Origin: Pelagimonas sp.
GTDB taxonomy: Bacteria; Pseudomonadota; Alphaproteobacteria; Rhodobacterales; Rhodobacteraceae
Assembly: GCA_025210265.1 (NCBI GenBank)
Contig: JAOASD010000023.1
Location: 186,001-250,000 of the forward strand
Length of the DNA: 64,000 bases
Reading direction: 5' to 3'
The notes under the pieces are model-generated. The model had not been told where the DNA came from. It worked only from the letters and a program-made list of their open reading frames with translations, and ran no database searches. Below, piece by piece: positions 9,537 to 18,161 of the stretch; position 1 is the first letter of the stretch; each line of letters begins with the position of its first letter. A program made the position numbers and the translations under genes.

Positions 9537-10564
9537 CCCCATTGCACCCGGCCTCCGGGCCTGTTGTGGCGATCACCGGGGCCGGTGGGTTTGTCGGCTC
9601 CGCCTGCGTGGTAGAAGCACGGCGGCAGGGCCTGCCCGTGCTGGCGCTATACCGAAATCATGCCTTGCCCAGCTGGCTGGACGATCCTGACATCACGCCC
9701 CTGCAGGCCGATCTGACACAGGACTCCAGTATTGAGGCCCTGCGCGCCGCCCTGCCCGATGGCTGCGCCCTGATCCATGCCGCCGCGCATCTGGGGGATG
9801 AGGTCGAGCGACTGGCAAGCGACACGCTGAAGGCCACGCAAAACGTGATGGCCGCCACGCGCGGGCGCGATATTCGTCTGGTCATGATCTCTTCGCTTGC
9901 GGTCTATGACACGGACCGGATCGCGCCGGGCAGTGACCTAACCGAAGCCAGCCCGCTGATCCCCCTACCCGACACGGCCTTTGATGCCCCCGCCGCCTAT
10001 CTGCGCCGTGCCCGCGACGCCTATGCCGGGTCCAAACGCCTGCAAGAGGCGCTGCTGATCCATGATGACGATGCCGAGGATGCCTGGGTGCTGCGCCCCG
10101 GCGCGATCTGGGGGCCGGGGCGCAGTTGGCACGCGCTGCAAGGGTTCTGGGCCAGCAAGCTGTTTGTCACAATCGGATCGGCGGGCGAACTGCCGCTGTC
10201 CTACCTCGATCACGTGGCGCGCATCGCGATTGAGGCCGCGCGCACCCCGACCGAAGGCATCTCTGTCCTGAATGTGTTTGACGATGACCGCCCGACCCGC
10301 GCGCGGTTCTTGCGCGCGCATCGGCGGTGTTATGGCTGGCCGCGTCTGAATGTGACCCTGCCCTTTGCGCTGTGGCTGCCGCTGATCCGCCTGCTGAAAC
10401 CGCTAAGCGCCCGATTGCCGGGGCTGTTCCGCGAGCCGATACTGCGCGCGCGGATCATGCCGCTGCGCTTTCCCAACACACGGATGCGCATGGCCTTTCG
10501 CCATGAGGATCTGGACACGTTCGAGGGCTTGATGGCGCGCTGCGCGGCGGAGGACACCGCATGA
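9524..10564 (+). CDS. NAD-dependent epimerase/dehydratase family protein
   Basis: This 346-residue extended SDR has an N-terminal ITGAGGFVGSACVVEA nucleotide-binding motif, a serine strand (MISSLAVYD) and the catalytic YAGSK at about residues 167-171. Proteins like this act on nucleotide sugars as 4-epimerases, dehydratases or reductases. It overlaps the preceding dehydrogenase gene and its stop overlaps the next start by ATGA, so it is in the middle of a coupled operon. The exact sugar cannot be told. Confidence 0.87.
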   Translation: MGAVTPLHPASGPVVAITGAGGFVGSACVVEARRQGLPVLALYRNHALPSWLDDPDITPLQADLTQDSSIEALRAALPDGCALIHAAAHLGDEVERLASDTLKATQNVMAATRGRDIRLVMISSLAVYDTDRIAPGSDLTEASPLIPLPDTAFDAPAAYLRRARDAYAGSKRLQEALLIHDDDAEDAWVLRPGAIWGPGRSWHALQGFWASKLFVTIGSAGELPLSYLDHVARIAIEAARTPTEGISVLNVFDDDRPTRARFLRAHRRCYGWPRLNVTLPFALWLPLIRLLKPLSARLPGLFREPILRARIMPLRFPNTRMRMAFRHEDLDTFEGLMARCAAEDTA

Positions 10565-11772
10565 GCCTGCCAAAAATTGCCTATCTGACCGGGGAATATC
10601 CCCGCGCCTCTGACACATTTATCCAGCGCGAGGTCGCCGCCCTACGCGCGCTTGGGCATGAGGTCGAAACCTGCTCCATCCGCACAACCGGTGCCGAACA
10701 TCTGGTCGGCCCCGAACAACGCGCCGAACATGCCAGCACGTTCAAAGTGCTGGATGCCTGCAAATCCCCCCTGCGGCTGGCCCGCGCGCATCTGCGCTGG
10801 ATGCGGCGTCCCGCCCGGTATCTGCGCGCGTTGAAACTGGCCTGGCAAACCGCCCCCAAGGGGATCAAGGGCCGCGCCTATAATCTGATCTACTTCCTTG
10901 AGGCCGGGGTGCTGGCCGATCAGCTGGCCAATGCCGGTGTGCAACACCTACACAACCACATTGCCAAGGCATCCTGCACCGTGGCGATGCTGACCTCGGA
11001 ACTCTCGGACATTCCCTACAGTTTCACCATTCACGGCCCGGATATCTTTTTTGAACCGCATCACTGGCGGATCGACGAAAAGGCGACGCGGGCCAGCTTT
11101 GTCGCCTGTATCAGCGATTTCTGCCGTTCGCAGTTGATGAGCTTTGCCGCGCAGGATCACTGGGATCGCTTTCATATCGTGCATTGCGGCGTGGCCCCCG
11201 CGCGCTATGCCCCCGCCCCGCATCACGGCAAGGAATTGCTGTTTGTCGGGCGTCTGGCGGCGGTCAAAGGGATGCCCGTGCTGCTAGAGGCGCTGCGCGA
11301 TCTGTCGGCTGGCTGGCACCTGACTGTGATCGGCGACGGCCCGGATCGCAGCGCACTGGAGGCGCAGGCCAAGGACCTGCCGGTCGATTTTGTCGGCTAC
11401 AAATCGCAGGCCGAGGTGGCCGAGGCCCTCGCCAAAACCGATCTCTTCGTGCTGCCCAGCTTTGCCGAAGGCGTGCCGGTCGTGTTGATGGAGGCCATGG
11501 CATCAGGCGTGCCCGTCATTGCCACTCAGATCGCAGGCATTCCCGAACTGGTGCGCGTGGGCAGCGGTGTCCTTGTGCCGCCGGGGGACAGCACCGCCCT
11601 GCGGCACGCCATCGACACAGCACTGGCCGACCCGGACGCGCGCCGCGCCATGGGCCAACAGGGCCGCGCCATTGTCGATGCGGATTTCAACATCGCACAC
11701 GAGGCCGCGCGGCTGTCAGCCCTGTTCACCGGCTATCACACCGGCACACCGCCAAAGGGGAAACGGCCATGA
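10561..11772 (+). CDS. glycosyltransferase family 4 (colanic acid-type)
   Basis: This 403-residue GT-B enzyme has an N-terminal acceptor domain starting with IAYLTGEYPRASDTFIQREV, typical of WcaL/AmsK-like glycan transferases, and a C-terminal donor domain with LLFVGRLAAVKGMPVLLEAL and the EX7E motif EGVPVVLMEAMASGVPV. It should add one sugar to the lipid-linked repeat unit on the cytoplasmic side. ATGA overlaps at both ends tie it to the epimerase before it and the GT2 after it. Confidence 0.92.
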   Translation: MSLPKIAYLTGEYPRASDTFIQREVAALRALGHEVETCSIRTTGAEHLVGPEQRAEHASTFKVLDACKSPLRLARAHLRWMRRPARYLRALKLAWQTAPKGIKGRAYNLIYFLEAGVLADQLANAGVQHLHNHIAKASCTVAMLTSELSDIPYSFTIHGPDIFFEPHHWRIDEKATRASFVACISDFCRSQLMSFAAQDHWDRFHIVHCGVAPARYAPAPHHGKELLFVGRLAAVKGMPVLLEALRDLSAGWHLTVIGDGPDRSALEAQAKDLPVDFVGYKSQAEVAEALAKTDLFVLPSFAEGVPVVLMEAMASGVPVIATQIAGIPELVRVGSGVLVPPGDSTALRHAIDTALADPDARRAMGQQGRAIVDADFNIAHEAARLSALFTGYHTGTPPKGKRP

Positions 11773-12728
11773 GCGCGGTCGACCTTGTCCTGATTGGCCG
11801 GAATGAAGGCGCGCGGCTGATTGCCTGCCTCGAGTCCGCGCAAGGGCAGGCGCGGCACGTGGTCTATGTGGATTCCGGGTCCACCGATACTTCTGTGGCC
11901 GAGGCCCGCGCGCGCGGAGCCAAGATTGTGGAACTGGACATGTCGATCCCCTTCACCGCCGCCCGTGCGCGCAACGCGGGGTTTGACGCGCTGGAGGACC
12001 CCGATCTGGTGCTGTTCATCGACGGCGATTGCGCGCTGGCCCCCGGCTTCATCGACGCCGCCCGCACCCATCTGGAACACCACCCGGAAATCGGCATGGT
12101 CACAGGCTGGCGCAGCGAAATCCATCCTGATGCCAGCCCCTATAACCTGCTGTGCGATTGGGAATGGCACCGCCCTGCGGGCGAGATCCTGGCGTGTGGA
12201 GGCGACATGATGGTGCGCGCCAGCCTCTGGCAGCAGGTTGGCGGTATGAACCCGCAGGTCATCGCCGCCGAGGATGATGAAATCTGTTGCCGCTTTCGTA
12301 AATCCGGCGCGGTCCTGTGGCGGCTGCCCGTGGACATGACGCGGCACGACGCGGATATGCTGCGCTTTGGCCAATGGTGGCGGCGCGCGGAACGCACGGG
12401 CCATGGCTTTGCCCAGGTCAATCACCTGCATCCCGACTATTTCACCACCGAATGCAAACGGGTTTATGTCTATGGCGCTGCGCTGCCACTGATCACGCTG
12501 ATCGCACTGTGCATGTGGTGGCCGCTGGCCCTGTTTCCGCTGGCGCTGTACGCGCTGAACTGGCAGCGCAGCGCCAAGGGGCTGACCCGCGATGGCATTT
12601 CACAGGCCGATAGCCGCTATCTTGGCCTGTTGCTGACCCTGTCCAAATTTCCCAACCTGATCGGCATGGCGCGGTTTCATCTCCGCCGCCTGACCGGGCG
12701 CGACATGCGCATTATCGAGTATAAGTGA
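11769..12728 (+). CDS. glycosyltransferase family 2 with membrane segments
   Basis: The N-terminal 220 residues of this 319-residue protein form a GT-A domain: LVLIGRNEGARLIACLESA, YVDSGSTDTS, the metal-binding VLFIDGDCAL, and the later ED motif (IAAEDDEICCRFRK). Near the C-terminus a hydrophobic stretch (about residues 237-262, YGAALPLITLIALCMWWPL) gives one or two membrane anchors. It probably transfers a sugar to the undecaprenyl-linked glycan. The true start is the ATG at 11769, overlapping the upstream stop; a long open frame before it lies inside the GT4 gene and is a shadow. Confidence 0.9.
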   Translation: MSAVDLVLIGRNEGARLIACLESAQGQARHVVYVDSGSTDTSVAEARARGAKIVELDMSIPFTAARARNAGFDALEDPDLVLFIDGDCALAPGFIDAARTHLEHHPEIGMVTGWRSEIHPDASPYNLLCDWEWHRPAGEILACGGDMMVRASLWQQVGGMNPQVIAAEDDEICCRFRKSGAVLWRLPVDMTRHDADMLRFGQWWRRAERTGHGFAQVNHLHPDYFTTECKRVYVYGAALPLITLIALCMWWPLALFPLALYALNWQRSAKGLTRDGISQADSRYLGLLLTLSKFPNLIGMARFHLRRLTGRDMRIIEYK

Positions 12729-12735
12729 GGCCCCA

Positions 12736-14826
12736 ATGACATCCCCAACCCGCATCGGCCTGATTGGCGCTGGCTATATCGCGACCTGGCACGCAGAGGC
12801 GCTGGCCGCGACGCCGGGGGTGCAGGTCGCCGCCGTCTGCGACCTGTCTGAAAATGCCGCCAAAGCCCTGGCGATCGGCTATGGCGCGCGGGTCTTTTCC
12901 ACTGTGGATGAACTGATCGCGGCCAAGTGCTGTGATGCGGTGCACATCCTGACGCCACCCCATTTACATAAGGAAATCGCGCTAAACTGTATCAACCACG
13001 GGCTGCATGTGCTTGTGGAAAAACCTGTGGCCGAATCTGCGAGCGAAACACAGGAAATCCAATCCGCAGCCGAGGCCGCCGGGGTGCATTTCAACGCCGG
13101 GCACAACTTTTTGGGGCTGCCGTCGTATGAGCGGCTGAAATCAGACATGCAGGCGGGCGCGTATGGTCGGATCTCGACGCTAGAGGTCAACTGGGCGCTG
13201 CCGCTGGCCCCGCTTCGTTCTGGCCCGTTCAACCTGTGGCTTTTGCGTGAGCCCAAAAACCTGCTGCTAGAGCTGGGGCCACATCTGATGGCTTTTGTTG
13301 TCGATCTGCTGGGCGCGCCTTTGATCAAGCAGGTCAAGCTGTCCAAACCCACCGACCTGCCCGGCGCTGACACGCGCTATCAATCCTGGCGCATCATTGC
13401 CGCCGTTGGGGATGTGGATGTGACACTGAACATCTCGCTGGTGGAAACGATGGATGACCGGTCGGTCACGTTGCGCGGGTCGTCGGCGCGGGCGCGGCTG
13501 GACTATGCGCAGGATGTGCTGATTGTCGAACGCGAGAACACCTCGGATCTGATCGTGAACCCGCTGCGCCGCCAGCTGGATCTGTCGCGCCAACATCTGT
13601 GGCAGGGGCTGAAAAATGCCGGGATACAACTCGCCTCGCTGAACACGAAAAACCCCTATGGGCGCAGCTTTCGCGGTATGGATGCGGCGCTGTATTCCGG
13701 CGGGGCGCAGGATCCGCGGTTCAGCGGCGCCAGCGCCGTCACCGTGATGCAGGCGATTGATGATGCGCTGGCCCTTGTGCCAGATTTCAAACTGCAGGTC
13801 GCCACGCCCCCGGTGCAGACCCGCAAACCCAAGCCCACGGCGCTGGTGATTGGCGGCACCGGGTTCATCGGGCGCGCCCTGACACGCCGTCTGGTGGCCG
13901 ACGGGCGCGATGTGCGTGTGCTGTCGCGCGGGCGCTCTGGCCCCTTCCCGGACCTGCCCGATCAGGTCGAAACCGTTGGGGCCTCGCTCCACGATCTGGA
14001 CCAGCTGACCGCTGCGATGCAGGGGGTGGATGTGGTATTCAACCTTGCCAAGGCGCTGGAAACCACATGGGAGGCCTGCCTGCAAAACGACGTCGGCGTG
14101 GCCACCCGCATTGGCGAAGCCTGCGAAAAAGCCGGGGTCAAGCGGCTGATCTATACCGGTACCATCGCCAGCTATGACATGTCCGATCCCAAGGTGCAGA
14201 TCACAGAGGACACGGGCTTCCCCGAGGATATGACGGATCGCAACCTGTATGCCCGCTCCAAGGCCGAATGCGAACGCCAGTTGATGCAGATGCACCGCGA
14301 GCGCGGGCTGCCGGTTGTCATCGCCCGCCCCGGCATCGTGGTCGGCGAAGGCGGGCCGCTGCAGCATTGGGGCATTGGCCGCTGGCATGGCGCGGGGGCC
14401 GTGCGTATCTGGGGCCATGGCCGCAACATCCTGCCCTTTGTGCTGAATGACGACATTGCCGACGGGCTGGTGCGGATGATTGATGCCGATGTGGAAGGGC
14501 AGAGCTTTAACCTCATTGGCGAACCAATGCTGTCCGGGCGCGCCTATTTTGATGCGATCAACCAGGCGCTTGGCGCGCGGTTGCGGGTCAGCCCCGGCAA
14601 CCTGTACGCGTTCTACGCCTCTGACGCGGTGAAATACGGGCTAAAGAAATACGCCCTGCGCAAAAAGGGTGTGATCCGCCCGTCGCTGGCCGATTGGAAA
14701 AGCCGCGCGCATTTCTCTCCCTTCGTGAACACCCGCCCCAAAGAGGTGCTGGGCTGGCAGCCCGAATCTGATCCCGCGCGCTTTGTCGAACGGGCGATTA
14801 CGCGGGCCAATCTGTTCGGGTTTTGA
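12736..14826 (+). CDS. fused Gfo/Idh/MocA dehydrogenase - NAD-dependent epimerase
   Basis: This 696-residue protein is two sugar-nucleotide enzymes in one chain. Residues 1 to about 350 form a Gfo/Idh/MocA dehydrogenase (GLIGAGYIATWHAEAL; the EKP block LVEKPVAESA near 100). Residues from about 370 form an extended SDR with a second nucleotide motif (LVIGGTGFIGRALTRRLV) and catalytic YARSK. A GAGG site precedes the ATG, 7 bp after the GT2 stop. The fusion suggests that a keto-sugar from the first domain passes to the second for epimerisation or reduction. There is no frameshift between the halves. Both halves have counterparts in the separate genes at 8412 and 9524. Confidence 0.88.
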   Translation: MTSPTRIGLIGAGYIATWHAEALAATPGVQVAAVCDLSENAAKALAIGYGARVFSTVDELIAAKCCDAVHILTPPHLHKEIALNCINHGLHVLVEKPVAESASETQEIQSAAEAAGVHFNAGHNFLGLPSYERLKSDMQAGAYGRISTLEVNWALPLAPLRSGPFNLWLLREPKNLLLELGPHLMAFVVDLLGAPLIKQVKLSKPTDLPGADTRYQSWRIIAAVGDVDVTLNISLVETMDDRSVTLRGSSARARLDYAQDVLIVERENTSDLIVNPLRRQLDLSRQHLWQGLKNAGIQLASLNTKNPYGRSFRGMDAALYSGGAQDPRFSGASAVTVMQAIDDALALVPDFKLQVATPPVQTRKPKPTALVIGGTGFIGRALTRRLVADGRDVRVLSRGRSGPFPDLPDQVETVGASLHDLDQLTAAMQGVDVVFNLAKALETTWEACLQNDVGVATRIGEACEKAGVKRLIYTGTIASYDMSDPKVQITEDTGFPEDMTDRNLYARSKAECERQLMQMHRERGLPVVIARPGIVVGEGGPLQHWGIGRWHGAGAVRIWGHGRNILPFVLNDDIADGLVRMIDADVEGQSFNLIGEPMLSGRAYFDAINQALGARLRVSPGNLYAFYASDAVKYGLKKYALRKKGVIRPSLADWKSRAHFSPFVNTRPKEVLGWQPESDPARFVERAITRANLFGF

Positions 14827-14841
14827 CGCGCTCGTGTGGCG

Positions 14842-14874
14842 TTTGAGGGGGATTTCGTGAACAATCCCCTCAAA
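14842..14874 (+). terminator. stem-loop after the glycan operon
   Basis: TTTGAGGGGGATT (14842-14854) pairs with AATCCCCTCAAA (14863-14874), with one bulged G and an 8-base loop, 16 bp after the operon's stop codon. The following sequence (TCTGTCTTATT) is T-rich but has no clean T run. It is a fair candidate for the transcript end. Confidence 0.5.
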
Positions 14875-15045
14875 TCTGTCTTATTCCAGCCAGATTCCTT
14901 TGGTGAAACCAAGGGAAGGCAACGCGCGGGTCCGAATCTGACCCACGCAGCGGAGTAACGTAAAGATGACAGCCAGGCGGACCCGAACAGCAGCGATTTG
15001 CGCCCCGCGCAAGGCGACGGTGTCTTTGCCCAGCGGGGTTGGGGC

Positions 15046-16419
15046 ATGAACATGGCTGATCGACGCAAATTCCGCCGCAGATTTTCACGGGTTGAGACCG
15101 CCGAGGCGGCTCAGGCAGAAGAACAGCGCCTGCGCGAGGAAGCCCGCCGTAGGGCAGAAGCCGAAGCCGCGCGCATCGCTGCCGAGGAACAGGCCGCCCG
15201 CGAGGCAGAAGAACAACGCCAGCGCGAGGAAGCACGCCTCAGAGCAGAAGCAGACGCCGCCCGCAAAGCTGCCGAAGAACAGGCCGCCCGCGAGGCAGAA
15301 GAACAGCGTCAGCGCGAAGAAGCCCGCCGCAGAGCAGAAGCAGACGCCGCTCGCAAAGCCGCCGAGGAACAGGCCGCCCGCGAGGCAGAAGAACAACGCC
15401 AGCGCGAGGAAGCCCGCCGCAGGGCAGAAGCAGACGCCGCTCGCAAAGCTGCCGAAGAACAGGCCGCCCGCGAGGCGGAAGAACAACGCCAGCGCGAGGA
15501 AGCCCGCCGCAGGGCAGAAGCCGACGCCGCTCGCAAAGCCGCCGAGGAACAGGCCGCCCGCGAGGCAGAAGAACAGCGCCTGCGCGAGGAAGCTCGCCGC
15601 AGGGCAGAAGCAGACGCTGCTCGCAAAGCTGCCGAAGAACAGGCCGCCCGCGAGGCGGAAGAACAGCGCCAGCGCGAGGAAGCCGAAGCAGCGAAAGACC
15701 CCTGGTCTCGACTGCCCACATTTGCCCCGGACAACGCGCATCTGTCACGCAATCGGATCATCACAGCCACGCGCGAAGACCCCGCCCATATCAGCTTTGA
15801 CGTGCTGCGCACCCGGCTGCTGCAGGCCCTGTCTGAAAATGGCTGGCGCCGCGTGGCGATCACCTCTCCGACCAAGGATTGTGGCAAAACCTTTACCGCT
15901 GCGAACCTGGCTATCAGCCTGTCACGCCAGGAAAATTGCCGCACCCTGCTGCTGGATTGTGACATGCGCCGCCCCAGTCTGCACAAGGTTTTGGGCGTTT
16001 CTGATCCCGGATCAATGGGCGATATGCTGCGCGGGACGCTGTCACCGCAGGATCATCTGCGCCGTATGGGCGACAACCAGATGAATGCCGGGCGCAACAT
16101 CGCGTTTGGCTTTAACGGGCTGGTCGAACCCTATGCTTCGGAACTGCTGCAAGACCCGATGACAGAGGATTGTCTGAACCGACTGGATGCCGAGTTGGAC
16201 CCCGATGTGGTGCTGTTCGACCTGCCCCCGGCGCTGTATTACGACGATGTCATCGCGTTCCGGCCGCTGTTTGATGGGGTGCTTTTGGTGGTTGGCGGCG
16301 GCATCACCACCGAAAAAGAAATCAAAGAAGTCGAGCGCCGTCTTGGCGACAGCACCCCCCTTCTGGGGATGGTCCTGAACAAAGCCGAGAACACGGAAAC
16401 CAGTCGCTACCGCTATTAA
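15046..16419 (+). CDS. BY-kinase/CpsD-like ATPase with repeat coiled-coil N-terminus
   Basis: Residues 1-22 are basic. From residue 24 to about 213 there are six full and one partial copies of a 30-residue Ala/Glu/Arg repeat that should form a long charged coiled coil. The C-terminal 230 residues are a bacterial tyrosine-kinase/MinD-like domain: deviant Walker A SPTKDCGKT (K281), Walker A' LLLDCDMRRP, and Walker B VVLFDLPPAL. It ends in SRYRY, a short C-terminal tyrosine cluster. Its partner is expected to be the Wzz protein encoded convergently downstream, together controlling chain length and export. The N-terminal coil is not part of ordinary CpsD/CapB proteins. The start could also be the ATG at 15052. 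Confidence 0.88.
   Translation: MNMADRRKFRRRFSRVETAEAAQAEEQRLREEARRRAEAEAARIAAEEQAAREAEEQRQREEARLRAEADAARKAAEEQAAREAEEQRQREEARRRAEADAARKAAEEQAAREAEEQRQREEARRRAEADAARKAAEEQAAREAEEQRQREEARRRAEADAARKAAEEQAAREAEEQRLREEARRRAEADAARKAAEEQAAREAEEQRQREEAEAAKDPWSRLPTFAPDNAHLSRNRIITATREDPAHISFDVLRTRLLQALSENGWRRVAITSPTKDCGKTFTAANLAISLSRQENCRTLLLDCDMRRPSLHKVLGVSDPGSMGDMLRGTLSPQDHLRRMGDNQMNAGRNIAFGFNGLVEPYASELLQDPMTEDCLNRLDAELDPDVVLFDLPPALYYDDVIAFRPLFDGVLLVVGGGITTEKEIKEVERRLGDSTPLLGMVLNKAENTETSRYRY
15115..15684 (+). repeat. 90-bp in-frame tandem repeat, six full copies plus a part
   Basis: Units start at 15115, 15205, 15295, 15385, 15475, 15565 and 15655 (partial). Each encodes 30 residues of the pattern AEEQRQREEARRRAEADAAR followed by KAAEEQAARE. 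Copies differ mostly at single bases, with Leu for Gln or Arg at a few sites, so the array looks recently expanded and homogenised. Because the unit is a multiple of three, copy-number change would lengthen or shorten the coil without breaking the kinase. Confidence 0.95.
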
Positions 16420-16440
16420 GCGGCTTAGAAACAGCGCGAT

Positions 16441-16476
16441 AAAAAGCCCCCCGATCCAACGATCAGGGGGCTTTTT
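16441..16476. terminator. bidirectional intrinsic terminator
   Basis: AAAAAGCCCCC...GATC, a CAAC loop, then GATC...GGGGGCTTTTT make a near-perfect hairpin with an A run on one side and a T run on the other. It lies between the convergent BY-kinase (ends 16419) and wzz (ends 16501) genes and should stop transcription from both. Confidence 0.9.
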
Positions 16477-16500
16477 CGTGAGCGAGAGAGAGAAGAAAAA

Positions 16501-17826
16501 TCAGCTTCGGGCAAGGCTGGGCAGGATGCGCCCCAGGAACGCCCCCCAATCCACCGCATCCCCAAGATAGCGGTAGGTGGCGTAAAGCATCGCCATCAAA
16601 CCACCGACCCAGCCCAGAATAGACAACCCACGACGGGTGCGATCACGCGGGCCACGCACCTCGGGAATTGCAACCACCGGGCGAATACCTAAGGCGCGTT
16701 CCATCTGGGCTGCATTGCGAATGGCCGGGTTCATCAGTTCCAGAATGAACCCCGCAATGATGCCTAGGATCACACTGGCCACGCCGCCCATGATCGCGGT
16801 TTTCTTGCGGCTGCGCGACACGGGATATTCCGGCACCAGCGCGGTTTCCAGCACTTCGAACCGGTCGGTCTGCTGGCGATCTTCCAGAGCCTGCCCCAGC
16901 CCGGCCTCGGCCTTGCGGCGGGTGATCACGCTGTATTGTTCCTGCAATTGGGTGTGCTGACGCTCTAGCGCGGTCAGTTCGCGCTCGATTTCGGGTGCAC
17001 CTGCGATCTGGGCCTGCAACTGCGCAGCACGTTCAGAAATCAGCAGTTTCTGCTCGCGCAGCAAGGCAACACGGCGGTCTTTGACCTCTTCGCGCTGGCG
17101 ATCGGATGTGGTTTCCAATGTCAGGATCTGCTGATCCAGATCCAGATCGCTGTCACGCAGACTGGACAGTTGATCACGCAGCGCCGACACCCCGGCGGGC
17201 AGTTGTTCGGCATTGGCCGATTTAAACGCCGCAATGCGCTGTTCCAATGCGTTAATATCAGCCAGCACCTGTGCTTCTTCAGCGATGAAAAAGTTCAATG
17301 TGTCACGCGCGCGACTGACCGAACGATCGCGGGATTGATCAATCACAGATTGCATCAATTCATTCGCAAGATCAGCAGCCTTTTGCGGATCATCCAGACG
17401 AACGGTGATCAACAGCCCGGAAGGCGCATTCCCGCCCGGTGCAAAAGATTGCGTCGCATCGACAATCTGTTCGATCCGCGCGGCCTGGCGCATAGCAAAG
17501 ATACGTTCGTTGATCGTTGCTGCGGGATCCGTCGTAAACAACTGGTGTTTTTCCATGATACGGACCAGATTGTCGCGCGCCATCAGCCGCTGTTCAATCA
17601 GGCGCACACGGCGCGCGGCATCCTCTGCGGCGGCGGTCGCACCGGCCAGCTGATCCGGCACACGCGCGTCTTCGATCTGCACAACGGCGGTGGCTTCGTA
17701 AATCTTGGACTGGCCCAGCGCATAGCTGAGCGACAGAAGGCAACCGGCAAAGGTCACAAACAAAATCAGCCATGCGCGGCGTTTCAAGCCCGACAGGACT
17801 TCGCCAAAAGACTGGAACTGGTTCAT
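16501..17826 (-). CDS. Wzz/GumC-type chain length determinant protein
   Basis: This 441-residue inner-membrane protein begins with a cytoplasmic stretch and TM1 (AWLILFVTFAGCLLSLSYAL, about residues 18-37). A long periplasmic, coiled-coil-rich region follows (about 40-345), and then TM2 (KTAIMGGVASVILGIIAGFI) after the PEYPVSRSRKK linker. A third hydrophobic segment near the C-terminus (ILGWVGGLMAMLYATYRYL) is extra compared with classical two-TM Wzz. Such proteins set polysaccharide chain length and work with a BY-kinase. The ATG at 17826, with GGGAG upstream, is preferred to the start of the open frame at 17871. Confidence 0.9.
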   Translation of the reverse strand: MNQFQSFGEVLSGLKRRAWLILFVTFAGCLLSLSYALGQSKIYEATAVVQIEDARVPDQLAGATAAAEDAARRVRLIEQRLMARDNLVRIMEKHQLFTTDPAATINERIFAMRQAARIEQIVDATQSFAPGGNAPSGLLITVRLDDPQKAADLANELMQSVIDQSRDRSVSRARDTLNFFIAEEAQVLADINALEQRIAAFKSANAEQLPAGVSALRDQLSSLRDSDLDLDQQILTLETTSDRQREEVKDRRVALLREQKLLISERAAQLQAQIAGAPEIERELTALERQHTQLQEQYSVITRRKAEAGLGQALEDRQQTDRFEVLETALVPEYPVSRSRKKTAIMGGVASVILGIIAGFILELMNPAIRNAAQMERALGIRPVVAIPEVRGPRDRTRRGLSILGWVGGLMAMLYATYRYLGDAVDWGAFLGRILPSLARS

Positions 17827-18161
17827 CTCACTGCTCCCGCAAAGTGGCCCCCAATGCGTTCGGAAGAACACGGCATGGCCGCCCTCTTCACGTCACAATT
17901 TAGCCGAATTGCCTGAATTTCGCCATGAATTAACCAAGCCACACTGGAAACAATGCGTTTATGAATTGTGGATCACGGCCACATTTTTGACTTATTTTCA
18001 ATTTGATACATGACATTCAGAAGATCCCCCAGCAATCCCAGACAAACCCGCACAGAAAACGGCCCTGGCTAAGGTATATTCAGCGATTTTATTTAAAATT
18101 GCCCTAACCCGCTGAAACGCGCCCCCACCAATCCAAAGCGATTCGTGGGGCCGCGCCCAGA
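17827..18161. other. 335-bp AT-rich gap upstream of wzz
   Basis: No coding sequence is seen. The wzz-proximal part is clearly richer in A and T than its surroundings (about 17900-18010) and probably holds the wzz promoter on the minus strand, although no -35/-10 pair stands out. The distal end carries the hairpin described separately at 18118-18155. This gap suggests that wzz can be transcribed apart from the NRPS gene. Confidence 0.5.
18118..18155 (-). terminator. stem-loop just after the NRPS gene
   Basis: CGCGCCCCCAC (18118-18128) pairs with GTGGGGCCGCG (18145-18155), with one mismatch and a 16-base loop. On the minus strand it starts a few bases after the NRPS stop codon and is followed by TTTCAG, so it may end the PKS-GT-NRPS transcript. 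Confidence 0.45.

Noticed and set aside
11184-11768. Longer start for the GT2 at 11769
   Set aside because: The upstream frame is in the GT4 gene. The ATG at 11769 overlaps the GT4 stop and starts the GT-A fold.
15115-15684. CRISPR array
   Set aside because: Repeats are contiguous, with no spacers, and lie in frame inside a protein.
15085-15741. Minus-strand frames with repeats over the BY-kinase coil
   Set aside because: They are the reverse reading of the 90-bp repeat, giving hydrophobic FLALALFF-type low-complexity. No start or ribosome site supports them.
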